Notes: generated by a model not told the origin, from the letters alone. 64,000 bases of DNA from Aliiglaciecola sp. CAU 1673 (GCF_029223185.1 NZ_JARHUG010000001.1:62001-126000); one strand, 5' to 3'. Counted from the stretch's first letter, positions 44,916 through 55,700 are shown. Program-made: numbers and translations.

Positions 44916-45284
44916 CTACTTAGGTGCTATCAATACTTGGCCGCTCAGTGGTTTGCTGGACGGCACAGCGACGACATCCTTAATTTCAGTGCGCCCTGGG
45001 CTTACCATTAATCTCTCCAGCCTTGCCGCAATCATGTCTTGCCCGGCGTCGGCTGCAAAATAGGCCACCGGCTCGTCATTGCAATGCAGATTGCGGGCTA
45101 TGTAGGTCAGCTTATAGCCAGATTGATCGACAGCGGTGATAAAGCCAATAGTATTTTGGGTAACGGCGCTGACACAGAGTCGGCTGGCTACGGACTGATC
45201 GGCTGCTTCATAGGTGGCCGCCTGGGACATCAGGGGGGCAGCCATGAGTGTGGTGGCAATCGCCAAAGTACGGTAGTTGAACAT
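44916..45284 (-). CDS. DUF3718 family exported protein
   Basis: 122 residues with a signal peptide (LAIATTLMAAPLMSQAATY). Matches DUF3718, a small exported family of unknown function in marine gammaproteobacteria. It has two cysteines (RLCVSAV and LHCNDEPV) likely to pair as a disulfide. ATG 45284 follows GAGGGATTCATC. It is on the same strand as the iron receptor, but the Fur-box promoter lies between them, so it is probably a separate unit. Confidence 0.75.
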   Translation of the reverse strand: MFNYRTLAIATTLMAAPLMSQAATYEAADQSVASRLCVSAVTQNTIGFITAVDQSGYKLTYIARNLHCNDEPVAYFAADAGQDMIAARLERLMVSPGRTEIKDVVAVPSSKPLSGQVLIAPK

Positions 45285-45754
45285 GATGAATCCCTCGTTT
45301 GCGTTAGGGGCGTTGTGCCCAGATTAAGTGTCGCGTGCCCAGGGAAATATGTTGTAAATGACCGGTGAGCAGACGTAACAGCCTTTAAAGGCCGTGACAT
45401 CTTTGTGGCAAGATATTGATTTACGGATGATTAATCGCACATAAAAAAGATTCGGCCAGTGGACGATTTACACCTATAAATAACGCACCATGGTAATTGA
45501 GGAACTCAAAATCCGTCGTTTTGTGCGCATTTCCTGCATTTTTTATCCGCTAGCAGCCATGCTTAGGGCGAAGAGGCACCTGTAGGTTTCTGATCACAGA
45601 AAATGCCGACGATCAGAAGGCAACTGTGCATTAAGTCAGCGGTTGCTGTGTGTCTGTGAATGTTTACTAATCCTATTGAATTGTTGGTTCAGGTTGTTCA
45701 CAAGAACTCCAAGTGCGATAATAAACGCAAATTATTCTTAGTTGTAAATGTGAT
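45285..45754. other. Intergenic region, 470 bases, between divergent genes
   Basis: Serves as the divergent upstream region of the DUF3718 gene and the FTR1 gene. Apart from the promoter at 45694-45722 I see no convincing gene or RNA; the sequence is AT-rich without a clear hairpin-plus-T-run. Confidence 0.6.
45694..45722 (+). promoter_or_regulatory. Sigma-70-like promoter of the FTR1 gene
   Basis: TTGTTC (45694-45699), 17-base spacer, GATAAT (45717-45722), 32 bases before the FTR1 ATG. A weak Fur-like half site overlaps the -10, but the match to the full consensus is poor. Confidence 0.55.
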
Positions 45755-47623
45755 ATGAACCGAGTCATCACCAAGCTGTTACTGATAGCCACGATGCTGC
45801 TGCCTATCGGATTACACGCCGCCCAGCAGGGGCCTGAACGTATTTTGCACCTGTTGGCGTATGTGGGGGTGGACTACCCAATGACCGTGGCTGACGGCAG
45901 AGTGGTGGATGAAGGGGAATATGCCGAACAGGTCGAGTTTGCAAGGGTTGCCGAAGAAATTCTGTTGCAGTTACCCAGGGTAGACACCAGCGATACCTTG
46001 TTAAATCAGATTAACACTCTGCAACTGGCTATTGCACAGAAGCAGCAGGGCAGCGATATCAAAGCGCTGACCGGTGAGATCAGTAAGACCCTTACCCAGG
46101 CCTACAACATCAAGCTCAGCCCCAGAAAGGCTCCCAGACCAGATTCAGTCGCTCAACTCTATCAGGCGCAATGCGCCATGTGCCACGGCAGCACCGGGCT
46201 AGGTGATGGTATTGCCGGGCAAGGCATGGAGCCGGCACCGGCAAACTTCCATGATCGCGAACGCATGAGCGAACTGAGTCTGTTTGGTTTATACAACACC
46301 ATCACCCTGGGTGTTGAAGGTACAGGTATGGCCTCTTATGCACAGTCGCTAAACGATGATCAGCGCTGGGCGTTAGCTGCTTTTGTGGCTGGTTATGTGA
46401 CCGATACCCCGGTTGATGCCGTGGCTTCTCCCTTTAGCCTGGATGAGTTGGCCACGATGACGCCTAATCAGGTTGCTGCTGATGGTCGCGATGTCGACGC
46501 ATTTGTGCAACTGCGTGCACACCCAGATCAAATCCTTTCATCCGGTCCAGACCCCTTGGCGTTTGCGCAAATGACATTGCAGAAGTCATGGCAGGCGGCT
46601 GAGGCTGGCGATCGGGAGTTAGCCTACGAGTTGTCCATCAATGCCTATCTGGAAGGCTTTGAATTGACTGAATCCGGCCTACGCAACCTCGATGCGCCGC
46701 TGACCAGGCATATTGAAAAATCCATGTTTGCCTACCGCGATGGTCTGCGCTCTGGATTACCACAAGCACAATTGGAGAGTCTCTATCAGGCCGCCATGCA
46801 AGGTCTGGAACAAGCGGCTCTGTCCTTGGGGCAAGGGGAGCTTTCTCCCTGGTTAAGTTTTGTCGCATCGCTGATTATTCTGCTTCGTGAAGGATTGGAA
46901 GCCATTTTGGTACTGGCGGCCATTTTTGCTTTCCTGAGTCGTGCTGGCGCTACACAAAGCCTGAAATACGTGCATGGCGGCTGGATGGCGGCCCTGGGGC
47001 TTGGTCTTGTCACCTGGCTGGTGGCGAGCTTTGTGTTAGATATCTCCGGTGCCAGTCGGGAAATTACCGAAGGGGTAGCGGCACTGGTGGCCATGGTGGT
47101 GCTGTTATGGGTCGGAATCTGGATGCATTCAAAGGCCCATGCCAATTCCTGGCAGGATTACATCAAGCAAAAACTCTCGGCCAGCCTTAGCTCTGGACAA
47201 AACTGGGGTTTTGCGTTGCTGGCCTTTATCGCCGTATATCGTGAGATCTTTGAGATTGTGCTTTTCTACCAAACACTTTGGTTGCAGGCTGGTGAAACCG
47301 GACATAGCGCAGTGTTGTGGGGGGTATTGGTCGCCCTGGTAGGGTTGGGGCTGCTCGGCTGGGCCATATTCAAAGCGGCAATGCGCTTGCCTGTAGCAGG
47401 CTTCTTTAAGGTCAATGCAGTGATTATGTTTGTGTTGGCATTGATATTTGCTGGTCGCGGTATCGCCGCATTGCAGGAAATGGGGGCGCTGGCAAGCAAA
47501 CCTCTGAATATGCCATCTGTTGAGTGGCTGGGTTTGTACGCCGACGGCATGACCCTGGCCACCCAAGGTGCCATCCTTGCGCTGATTGCCCTGATGGTGT
47601 GGCTGCAACGCAAACCGCAATAA
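45755..47623 (+). CDS. Cytochrome c / FTR1 fusion iron permease
   Basis: 622 residues. After a signal peptide, residues about 125-215 form a c-type cytochrome domain with one haem site (CAMCHGS) and an axial methionine candidate in GTGMASYA. A helical periplasmic segment follows. The C-terminal half (from about 360) is a seven-helix FTR1 permease with the two iron-binding REXXE motifs: REGLE in LIILLREGLEAILVLAAIFAF and REIFE in AVYREIFEIVLFY. It imports ferric iron after oxidation of ferrous iron; the attached cytochrome may pass electrons. Single gene, followed by REP copy 2. Confidence 0.92.
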   Translation: MNRVITKLLLIATMLLPIGLHAAQQGPERILHLLAYVGVDYPMTVADGRVVDEGEYAEQVEFARVAEEILLQLPRVDTSDTLLNQINTLQLAIAQKQQGSDIKALTGEISKTLTQAYNIKLSPRKAPRPDSVAQLYQAQCAMCHGSTGLGDGIAGQGMEPAPANFHDRERMSELSLFGLYNTITLGVEGTGMASYAQSLNDDQRWALAAFVAGYVTDTPVDAVASPFSLDELATMTPNQVAADGRDVDAFVQLRAHPDQILSSGPDPLAFAQMTLQKSWQAAEAGDRELAYELSINAYLEGFELTESGLRNLDAPLTRHIEKSMFAYRDGLRSGLPQAQLESLYQAAMQGLEQAALSLGQGELSPWLSFVASLIILLREGLEAILVLAAIFAFLSRAGATQSLKYVHGGWMAALGLGLVTWLVASFVLDISGASREITEGVAALVAMVVLLWVGIWMHSKAHANSWQDYIKQKLSASLSSGQNWGFALLAFIAVYREIFEIVLFYQTLWLQAGETGHSAVLWGVLVALVGLGLLGWAIFKAAMRLPVAGFFKVNAVIMFVLALIFAGRGIAALQEMGALASKPLNMPSVEWLGLYADGMTLATQGAILALIALMVWLQRKPQ

Positions 47624-47633
47624 CTTTCCTTTT

Positions 47634-47685
47634 GGGGTCAGGTCTTGAAATTTGCAGAACTCTGCAAATTTCAAGACCTGACCCC
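47634..47685. repeat. REP palindrome, copy 2
   Basis: Perfect 24-base-pair inverted repeat with loop AACT, identical in both arms to the copy at 3435-3487. It sits between convergent stops (FTR1 permease 10 bases upstream, outer-membrane protein 4 bases downstream), a typical REP site, and can act as a bidirectional terminator. Confidence 0.9.
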
Positions 47686-47689
47686 CATT

Positions 47690-48622
47690 CTATAAGTTGC
47701 TGAATTTGTACTGCAGGCCCAGTTGCAGGCGGTTAGTTTTACTTTCCTGATATCGCTCGATTTTGGCAAACCAGCTTAACGCGCTTTTGGGGCTGAACTT
47801 GCCTTTCAGTTCCGCGGCCAGGGCGTAACCGGTGTCGAGGAAGTCTTCGGTTAACTCAGCTCTTAAACCTAAGTCTTCATCAGTGTGGCTAACGTGGGCA
47901 AAGAGCTGGGTTTTTTGTCCCCATAGATCAAGGTTCTTACCCAGACTGACTAAAACTTTTAATCTGTTGCTGTCCAGCTTATCGATGACTTCCACCGCGT
48001 AGATGGTATCTTTGTCGGTGCGATGGCGCAGTTCACCACGCACGTAGTTGCTGCCAGTCATTCTCTCCAGGCTGATCTCATAGCCGGTTCTGGGGCTGAG
48101 TCGCCCGGAATACTCCATTTCAAAGTAATTGAAGTTCTCAAACGCCTGAAATGCATTGGGGTCGTCCACATGGGCCAACTCTCCCGCCACCAGTTCCAGT
48201 CTGCCATCGGAGAGGGGAAGTACATGGCGAAGCCCGGTGATCCAGCCATGTTGGGAAAGACCGGTAGACGCCACATCACCTTTGTAGGTTGGAATCACCC
48301 CCACTTCGGTCTTGCCTTCGCCTTGTTGGTAACGCAAATACAGACGACGCAGATAGAAATGGTCGCTATTGCCGTCATCCACTGTGTTATAGCTTGACGA
48401 AAAGGCATTACCGGTTACGGCAAAGGCATGCACACTCCAGTTGTCATCGAATTGATACTGTGGATAGAAGCGCAGACGATATTGGGCTCGCGAATCTCTC
48501 TCTGTGCGCTTGTCCGCGCGGCTGGAAAAATCCCATTTGGCGCCAAAACCATGCTCATCGGCTGCCACGGGCTGGCATGGCAGTATGAAAAGCAGACAGA
48601 AAAATAGTCGAACGTTATGCAA
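47690..48622 (-). CDS. Outer-membrane beta-barrel protein, porin-like
   Basis: About 310 residues. The TTG at 48622 has GGAG five bases upstream and starts a signal peptide (HNVRLFFCLLFILPCQPVAA); a GTG at 48628 or longer forms are possible. The mature protein alternates polar and aromatic residues (YRLRFYPQYQFDDNWSVHAFAVTG; FYLRRLYLRYQQGEGKTEVGVIP) and ends LQLGLQYKFSNL. This pattern suggests about 14-16 amphipathic strands, i.e. a small porin or DcaP/alginate-type barrel. No family was recognised. It ends with L rather than the usual F. Confidence 0.65.
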   Translation of the reverse strand: MHNVRLFFCLLFILPCQPVAADEHGFGAKWDFSSRADKRTERDSRAQYRLRFYPQYQFDDNWSVHAFAVTGNAFSSSYNTVDDGNSDHFYLRRLYLRYQQGEGKTEVGVIPTYKGDVASTGLSQHGWITGLRHVLPLSDGRLELVAGELAHVDDPNAFQAFENFNYFEMEYSGRLSPRTGYEISLERMTGSNYVRGELRHRTDKDTIYAVEVIDKLDSNRLKVLVSLGKNLDLWGQKTQLFAHVSHTDEDLGLRAELTEDFLDTGYALAAELKGKFSPKSALSWFAKIERYQESKTNRLQLGLQYKFSNL

Positions 48623-48801
48623 AATCACTCCATTTACCTGGTAACAACCAAAGTATTTTTTGTCTTTGATTTTTATAAGATTATCGTCGATTTTTAAGAT
48701 GAGATCCTTATCGACAAGTGAGGCATGCCAATGTTCCATTGCCTACTTCTGCGAATCAGTAAGATCTATAATGTAAATACTAGCCCAGTTGGGGAATGCT
48801 C

Positions 48802-49632
48802 ATGTTTCGCGTCCTGCTCATTTGCCTTTTTCTGACCAGTGGATACGCCGGTGCCGACAGCACATCGTTGCAAGAATCGATGACGCCATTACCCAAGTTA
48901 ACTATCCTCACCGAAGATTACGGTCCTTTTAATTATTTGGATACGGGCGAGCTTAAGGGGTTTTCTTCTGAGTTGGTGCGCATGATCTTAACCGATCTGG
49001 GAAGTGATATATCCCAGCACGATATGCAGGTCATGCCTTGGGCACGGGCCTATCAGATAGCGCTGGTCAGGCCCAATACCCTGATTTACACCATCACCCA
49101 TACCGAGCAGCGAGATATGCTGTTTAGGTGGGTGGGGCCCTTGCTGTCCACCCGCGTGGTGATAGTCGCCAAGAAAGATAAAGGCCTGAGAGGTAAGAGC
49201 TTTGAGGAACTACAACAGCATCCTGTGGGGGCCATTCGGGACGATGTGGGCGAGCAGTTGCTGGTGGAACAAGGTTTTCCCCTAGAGCGCATCGTGAGTA
49301 ACAGTAATCCCTTGTATATGGTTGAAATGTTGAACAAAGATCGCATCGATGCCCTGGCCCATGGGGAGATTGCCAGTAACTGGTATTTGTTGAAGTCAGG
49401 ACAAAGCCTGGATGATTTTGAAGTGGTTTATACGCTCAAAGAATCTCACCAGTATCTGGCTTTCAATCGCAATACGTCAAAAGCGCTGGTTGATCTGGTG
49501 CAGGAAGCCTTTATGCGGATAAAGCTTTCGCCACGATATGAGGCGCTGATGGCCAAATATCCGGCCATATCACATCGTTTTAGCAGTAGTCGACAACGTT
49601 CTGCAGCAGAGGCGATAGCTGTCCAACGCTAA
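48802..49632 (+). CDS. Periplasmic solute-binding protein, family 3-like
   Basis: 276 residues from ATG 48802, which has GGGGAA at good spacing; the ATG at 48796 lies too close to it. Signal peptide FRVLLICLFLTSGYAGA-DS. The binding lobes are recognisable: LTILTEDYGPFNYLDTGELKGFSSELVRMIL, then a ligand-contact TRVVIVAKKD and a second lobe VGAIRDDVGEQLLVEQG. No partner transporter. Together with the copies at 1-259, 4829-5587 and 41650-42456 it belongs to a set of orphan binding proteins in this stretch. Ligand unknown. Confidence 0.78.
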   Translation: MFRVLLICLFLTSGYAGADSTSLQESMTPLPKLTILTEDYGPFNYLDTGELKGFSSELVRMILTDLGSDISQHDMQVMPWARAYQIALVRPNTLIYTITHTEQRDMLFRWVGPLLSTRVVIVAKKDKGLRGKSFEELQQHPVGAIRDDVGEQLLVEQGFPLERIVSNSNPLYMVEMLNKDRIDALAHGEIASNWYLLKSGQSLDDFEVVYTLKESHQYLAFNRNTSKALVDLVQEAFMRIKLSPRYEALMAKYPAISHRFSSSRQRSAAEAIAVQR

Positions 49633-49744
49633 AGTTTTCCTCTGCTTATGAAATAAGCGGACGACAGATTAATAGTAAGATTCAATTTACCAAACAAGGA
49701 TTTACTGCTATCTAACAGGCAAGCACAAGAACTTGATACAGAAG

Positions 49745-51037
49745 ATGCCAAGAGCTGCCCTCGTCTCCCTGTCCTCTCCCCTTCTTAGCCTGGTGGTGTA
49801 TTCCATTGGTCACGGCATGATGACCACGCTGCTGACTTTACGGATGGCCGAAGAAATGGTCTCGGTACAATGGATTGGTGCGGTATCGGCCTCCTATTTT
49901 GCCGGCTTGCTGGTAGGCTCTTTCGTTAACAGCAAGGTGATTCTGCGGGTAGGACATGTGCGGGCCTATGCCGCCTACGCGTCGTTACTCTGTAGCCTGG
50001 CTTTGCTCTATGGTTTGGTTTTCGACCCTATGGTGTGGATGGGGCTGCGCTTGCTTGGTGGTTTCGCCGCAGGCGGTCTGTTTGTAGTGATCGAGTCATG
50101 GATCATGGTCAGTGCTCCGGTCAAGCTGCGTGGCCGCATAATGGCCATCTACATGGTGCTCTTTTACGCGGCCATGGCCAGCGGTCAGATGCTGCTAAAA
50201 CATGTGGACATCATGGTGCTGGTACCTTTTGCTTTGTCGGCGTTGGCGGCCTCTTTGTCGGTGATCCCGCTGATGTTATCCAAAGTGGATATGCCGCAAA
50301 TCACCCGCCATGAAAAGCTGTCTGTATTCACACTGATGAAGTTAACCCCTACCGGGGTGATGAGCTGCTTTGTGTCAGGCCTTTATCTCAGCGTTGCCTA
50401 TGGTCTGCTACCGCTTTTTTTCGCGCAAGTGGGATACAACGTCGAGGATATTGCCAACATGATGGCGGTCATGATCATCGGTGGCATGTGTTTGCAATAT
50501 CCCCTGGGAAGGCTTTCCGACCGTCTGGACAGGCGCATAGTCTTGGTCGGCCTGTTTGTCAGCACGCTAGTTATCAGTCTGATGTTTGTACTTTTTGGCG
50601 TGGAGGATTTCCCGCTTTTTACCAGCATTTTGGTATTTATGCTGGGGGGCACTATTTTCGCCATCTATCCTATCAGTTTGAGCCAGGCCTGTGATGAGCT
50701 GCCCACAAGCCAGGTGATCTCCGGCAATCAGGGCTTGCTGCTGGTGTACAGCATCGGTGCCATGATAGGACCGCTGTTGGCGCCGTTGTTCCTGATGATG
50801 CTAGGCGCCAGTGGCATGTTCAGCTACTTCGGTTTAATGGCTTTGCTGACCCTGTCATTCCTTTATTGGCGCCTGTCAGTGCGTCCTGCTGTGCCTTTGG
50901 AAGCACATCGAGCGTTCTCGGCTTCTACTCCCAACACTCCGGTGATGGCCGAATTGGACCCCCGTGCAGAAGGCGCTGCACAAGAGACAATCGCAACTGC
51001 GCGCGAAGAAGAACAGGTCGATACTTTGCAGCGTTGA
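49745..51037 (+). CDS. MFS transporter (YcaD-like)
   Basis: 430-residue inner-membrane major-facilitator protein with twelve predicted helices and MFS loop residues (GRLSDRLDRR, GRIMAIYMVLFY). The layout, with an early GHGMMTTLLTLRMAEE and FVVIESWIMVSAP, is that of the YcaD-like branch, mostly of unknown substrate. ATG 49745 is preferred over TTG 49733. The C-terminal 50 residues are a long hydrophilic tail (ASTPNTPVMAELDPRAEG...), cytoplasmic. Confidence 0.85.
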   Translation: MPRAALVSLSSPLLSLVVYSIGHGMMTTLLTLRMAEEMVSVQWIGAVSASYFAGLLVGSFVNSKVILRVGHVRAYAAYASLLCSLALLYGLVFDPMVWMGLRLLGGFAAGGLFVVIESWIMVSAPVKLRGRIMAIYMVLFYAAMASGQMLLKHVDIMVLVPFALSALAASLSVIPLMLSKVDMPQITRHEKLSVFTLMKLTPTGVMSCFVSGLYLSVAYGLLPLFFAQVGYNVEDIANMMAVMIIGGMCLQYPLGRLSDRLDRRIVLVGLFVSTLVISLMFVLFGVEDFPLFTSILVFMLGGTIFAIYPISLSQACDELPTSQVISGNQGLLLVYSIGAMIGPLLAPLFLMMLGASGMFSYFGLMALLTLSFLYWRLSVRPAVPLEAHRAFSASTPNTPVMAELDPRAEGAAQETIATAREEEQVDTLQR

Positions 51038-51131
51038 TACCCTGGTATGGCCACAGGGCCGCAAATAGGGATGGCATGGATGCTATGATCTTGTTTCAGT
51101 ATTGCATGCATTCTGAAAAAGAGAATTCCTT

Positions 51132-52094
51132 ATGAAAAACATTGTTAGCAGATCCTTGGTCATGTCTTCGCTGGTTGGCTTCCTGACGGCGTGTGGTGGT
51201 GGCTCAGGCTCTGACACTGGCTCCCTGACACCGCCGCCTGCTCCTGCACCCACTTCCACAACCTTTTCCTTAGGTGTATCCGATGCGCCGGTTGATGATG
51301 CTTTGGCTGTGGTTGTCTACTTTGATGAGGTTGAACTGATTGGTAATGCCGATCCTATTCGCTTTACCGTGAGTGACGGCAACGGCGGACCAAGAATGGT
51401 GGATTTATTGACGGTGCAGGGCAGCAACTTTGCCAGCTTGGTAAGCAATGAGGAAATTCCACTCGGCGAATATACACAGCTTCGGTTGTCTGTCACTGAC
51501 GCTTCCTATATCGAGATGGAGCAGGGGACCTTTCCCCTGAAAGTGCCCAGTGGCGAACTTAAGCTTGATGGCTTTACCGCCCTTGCCAATGTGACTGCTG
51601 CCTATACTGTGGAGTTTGTTCTTCGAAAGTCATTGGTTGATCCTAAAGGACAACCCTCGATTTTCCTGAAACCCAGGGGTGTCAGGCTGGTGGCTAACGC
51701 CGAAGTGGGGGTGTTGGAAGGCACAGTCGCTGAATCCCTGGTTCTGGACCCCAGTTGCAGTGAAAAAGCCGACCCGCTTGAAGGTAATGCTATTTATTTA
51801 TTCGAGGGTACCGGGCTAGGTTTCACCAACTTAGGTGATGATGCGGACGCTCCGGTCGACCCAAATGAGATATCCCCCTTCTCGGTGGCAGAGGTGAAGT
51901 ACAATGAAGACTCCGCCAGCTATCAATATCAGATGGGTTATGTACCTCAAGGCTCGTACACCTTGGCCTTCACTTGTCATGCGGCGGTGGATGAGCCTGA
52001 AACTGACGAGGGTACCGAACAGGGATTTGCGTTCCTAACGGCTAAAGAGGCAAACGTTAGCGCACAGCAGACCACTGTCGTGGACTTTCCGTAA
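51132..52094 (+). CDS. DUF4382-domain lipoprotein
   Basis: 320-residue lipoprotein with lipobox LTAC (Cys21) followed by a glycine/serine and proline-rich linker (GGGSGSDTGSLTPPPAPAPTS). Residues about 45-190 match DUF4382, an extracellular beta-sandwich domain: TFSLGVSDAPVDDALAVVVYFDEVEL ... MVDLLTVQGSNFASLVSNEEIPLGEYTQLRLSV. A second acidic beta domain follows with one cysteine pair. Function unknown; such proteins occur on the surface of marine bacteria. Confidence 0.85.
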   Translation: MKNIVSRSLVMSSLVGFLTACGGGSGSDTGSLTPPPAPAPTSTTFSLGVSDAPVDDALAVVVYFDEVELIGNADPIRFTVSDGNGGPRMVDLLTVQGSNFASLVSNEEIPLGEYTQLRLSVTDASYIEMEQGTFPLKVPSGELKLDGFTALANVTAAYTVEFVLRKSLVDPKGQPSIFLKPRGVRLVANAEVGVLEGTVAESLVLDPSCSEKADPLEGNAIYLFEGTGLGFTNLGDDADAPVDPNEISPFSVAEVKYNEDSASYQYQMGYVPQGSYTLAFTCHAAVDEPETDEGTEQGFAFLTAKEANVSAQQTTVVDFP

Positions 52095-52226
52095 AGCCGA
52101 TGGCGCACCGGTGCCTCGCTGGTGCACCTTCCTTGGATGAGACAAAATCCATAATTGCGCAAAAACCGCCGATCCAAATGTTCTCTTGAACGTATCGGAG
52201 CCAAATCATTTTTTTCGGTTTGAGTG

Positions 52227-52775
52227 ATGCAAATTTATCGTTATCTATTGGTATTCCTCGTTTTCGGGCTTTTATCCGCCTGTACCAGCCCCCCCAAAGG
52301 TGTGCAGCCAGTGACTGGATTCGAGCTTAATCGCTATCTTGGCAAGTGGTATGAAATTGCCCGCCTGGATCACTCCTTTGAGCGGGGATTGTCCCATATA
52401 CAAGCTAATTACAGTCTGAGGGATGACGGTGGCGTTAAGGTCATTAACCTAGGTTGGGATACAGAAAAAGGGCAGTGGCGGGAGGCCGAAGGCAAGGCCT
52501 ATTTTGTCGATGATAAGGACACTGGCCATCTCAAAGTGTCCTTTTTTGGCCCTTTCTATGGCGCCTATGTGATCTTGGCTTTGGATAAAGTGAATTATCA
52601 GTATGCCCTGGTCAGCGGTCCCGACAGGGACTATCTATGGATTTTGGCACGCACGCCACAGTTGGAGAAGGCTGTTGTCGACCAGTTGCTGGATGCTGCC
52701 AAGTCAGCCGGCTTTGCAACAGAAAACTTAATTTGGGTTGATCACAGTGTGACAAAGGCCGTAAAGGAGTCGTAG
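52227..52775 (+). CDS. blc: Bacterial lipocalin (Blc)
   Basis: 182-residue outer-membrane lipoprotein of the lipocalin fold. The lipobox LLSAC is followed by the hallmark strand-A motif GFELNRYLGKWYEIARLDHSFERGLSHIQANYSL. The second lipocalin signature is in YVILALDKVNYQYALVSGPDRDYLWILAR, and the C-terminal helix is in TPQLEKAVVDQLLDAAKSAGF. It probably binds lysophospholipids or other envelope lipids under stress. ATG 52227 or the GTG three bases before it. Its stop codon abuts the convergent sensor-kinase stop. Confidence 0.93.
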   Translation: MQIYRYLLVFLVFGLLSACTSPPKGVQPVTGFELNRYLGKWYEIARLDHSFERGLSHIQANYSLRDDGGVKVINLGWDTEKGQWREAEGKAYFVDDKDTGHLKVSFFGPFYGAYVILALDKVNYQYALVSGPDRDYLWILARTPQLEKAVVDQLLDAAKSAGFATENLIWVDHSVTKAVKES

Positions 52776-55700
52776 TCACTGATTGTCAGACAGGCCTTGC
52801 AGGATGGTTTCCAACTGGACTAGCGCCTCCTGATATTGGAAGTTGTCCAACTGCTCTTTCAACAGCGCTGCTTGCTCTTTGAAACTTGCCTGTAGCGCCT
52901 CTACCAGCTCAGATTTGAGAGTCTCATCCACAATTTGCGCAGTTCTCAGAAGCGTTCTTACCTCGTTGATCACGTCCCGCAAAGGGCGGGTTGGTGCAGT
53001 CGCTGACGTGGTTTTTTCAGTGCCCAACAGGGCGACCACGGCAGCTGTTTTGTCCAATTGCGCAATCACAGATTCCAGCCGCCATATTCCTTCGGCTTTC
53101 AACTTGCCCTCGGCCTCGGCTGCTTGATCGGCCAGCGTCATTGCGCCAATAGTGGCGGCAGATCCCTTCAAGGTATGTAGTTGGCGGATGGTCTCTTCAG
53201 CGTCAGCTTGGCCGCTTGTGAGGGTCTCTTTGGTGTTGTGCAGATCCTCGGCAAAACGTTGTAATAGTTTTCTCAGTAATGTCCAGTTTCCACCCAGTCG
53301 TTGTGCTGCAGCTTCTAAGTCAAAGCCCGGTAACGAGAAGGCCTCTTCGCTTGTCTCCGACAGCTTATTTTCGGCAGCATTGTCATTATGTGGAAGCCAA
53401 CGCAGCAACTCGTCGGCGAGTTTTACCACATCGATAGGCTTGGAAATATGCCCGTTCATTCCGCAGGCTTCGGTTTGCTTCTTATCTGAGAGCATGGCGG
53501 CAGCAGTCATCGCCAGAATGGGGATATCCTTACCCTTGTCGGTAGCTCTTATGGTTCGGGTAGCATCGAAGCCGTCCATTACCGGCATTTGCAGATCCAT
53601 CAGGATCAGATCGAAGTCAGCTTGCGCAAACTGCTCTACGGCTTCTGCACCGTTTTGCGCCACTTCCGCTGTTAATCCCAAGGCAACCAACATATCGTGT
53701 CCGACTATCTGATTGACGGGATTGTCCTCTACCAACAGGATCCTGGCCCCTTGCACCGGCTTTAGCATGGCTCTCACCTCTTTGAGATCTGAGGTGCCGG
53801 ATGTGCTGGTGGATATTTGCCCGCTTTGCAGCTCATACAAGGCATTTTGCATTTGTGAGATCAAGATAGGCTTTTCCAGTATCAGGCAGGAAGGCAGTTC
53901 TTTAGCAGCAGCTCGGGCGCTTTCCTTGCCAAAGGCGGTCATCATTATCAGTTTGGCTTGTTGATGTGCCTTTTGAGCCAGAATTTGTCTGCCTAGCTCG
54001 AGTCCCTCAATATCCGGCAGTTTCCAATCCAGCAGCAGTAGTTCAAAGGGAGTATTGGCTTTTTCAGCCTGAATGATGGCGGCCATTGCTTCCTCGCCAG
54101 ATGCGGCAACCTGGGTTTGAAAATGCATGCTTTTCAGCATATTAACCAATAAGTCACGATATTCGGGCAAATCATCGACAATCAATGTACGCAGTGGCTG
54201 GATGTTGTGTTTGTCTCCTTCAATCGGGTGTTTTGCCGCAGACAAAGGCAGGTCCAGGGTAAAAACAGAGCCTTGGTTTAGCTTGCTGCGGACATCAATA
54301 TCACCGCCCATCAAAGTGGCCAGATGTTTGGAAACGGTCAGACCTAAACCGGTGCCGCCAAATTGGCGGGTAATGGAGCTATCTGCCTGCTCGAAGGGTT
54401 GAAACAGCTTTCGCACCGTGCCTTCTGTCATGCCAATGCCGGTATCTGACACGTTGATGCCCAGTGCAATATTGTCTCCATCAACCTTCTCTTTGATACC
54501 GATGCGCACATAGCCCTGCTCGGTAAATTTAATTGCGTTGCTTAACAGATTGGTCAGTATTTGGCTGATACGCAGGCTGTCGCCATGGTAATAACGGGTC
54601 AGATTTGGCTGACTGTCGACGATAAGCTCTATCTGTTTTTCTTCTGCTTTGAGTGAGAACAGATTGGTACAGCCCCGCAAGACGTCCTCAATGTCGAAAT
54701 CGCTCTCATAAAGTTCCAGTTTATTGGCTTCTATTTTCGAGTAGTCCAGGATGTCATTGAGGATATTAAGCAATGCCTGAGAAGAGCCTTGTACTCTTTT
54801 CAGGTAGGAAAGTTGTTGAGGATCGAGTGGGGTGTTGAGCACCAATTGTGTCAGCCCAAGTATGGCATTCATGGGGGTGCGTATTTCATGACTCATATTG
54901 GCCAGGAAGTCGGATTTGTACTGACTGGTCTTACGCAGAGCCTCTTCTACCGCTTTACGTGTGCTGATATCACGAATAATCATCAGGATACGGTCACGAG
55001 GAATATTGGCCAGGCGGGCTTCCAGGTAACGTTGAGCGCCATCGGCATCGGTTAGTTCGCACTCAACCTGGCATATCAGCTTTGGATCTTGCTGTAAGGA
55101 GATAATGGCGTTTTTGATTTGTCTGACCATGCTGGCCGGAAAAATGGCGTCTATGGGTTTGCGGTTAATGTCATTGGCACTGCAATTCAACAAATTCTGC
55201 TCGGCGGCCCGATAGTCCTCGATAGTGCCAAGGTTATCTATCCAGAAATACATATCGTCGAAGGTTTTACAGATCGCTTCCAGATTGACAGTCTTTTCTT
55301 CCAGCTCCTGTTTGCGTTTCAATTCTTTCGTGATGTCTTCGGATATTCCGAGTATATAACGGGCATGGCCGGCAGAATCCCTGACCGTTGTTTTGCGTGT
55401 ATGTAAATAACGCATGCCTTGTGGGGTCTTTAATGATTCTTTGGGAATATCGACGATATTGTTTGTCGTCAGGGCTTGTTGGTCGGTTTCTTCAGCAGCT
55501 TTGGCTTCAGCATTAGAAAATAAATCGACAGCTTGCTTACCCTTGTATTGACTGGGGGTGAGACCGAGCAGCGTTTCGCCTTGTTTGTTTAACTCAACAA
55601 ACTTTAGTGAGTCGGCGTCTTTAACAAACACCATTAGCGGCAAATTGTCCAAGATGGACCGCAGGAAAGTCTGGCTGTCGTTTAATTCGATGGTGCGAGC

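Noticed and set aside
45717-45737. Fur box before the FTR1 gene
   Set aside because: Only about 9 of 19 positions match the consensus; the GATAAT there is better read as a -10 element.
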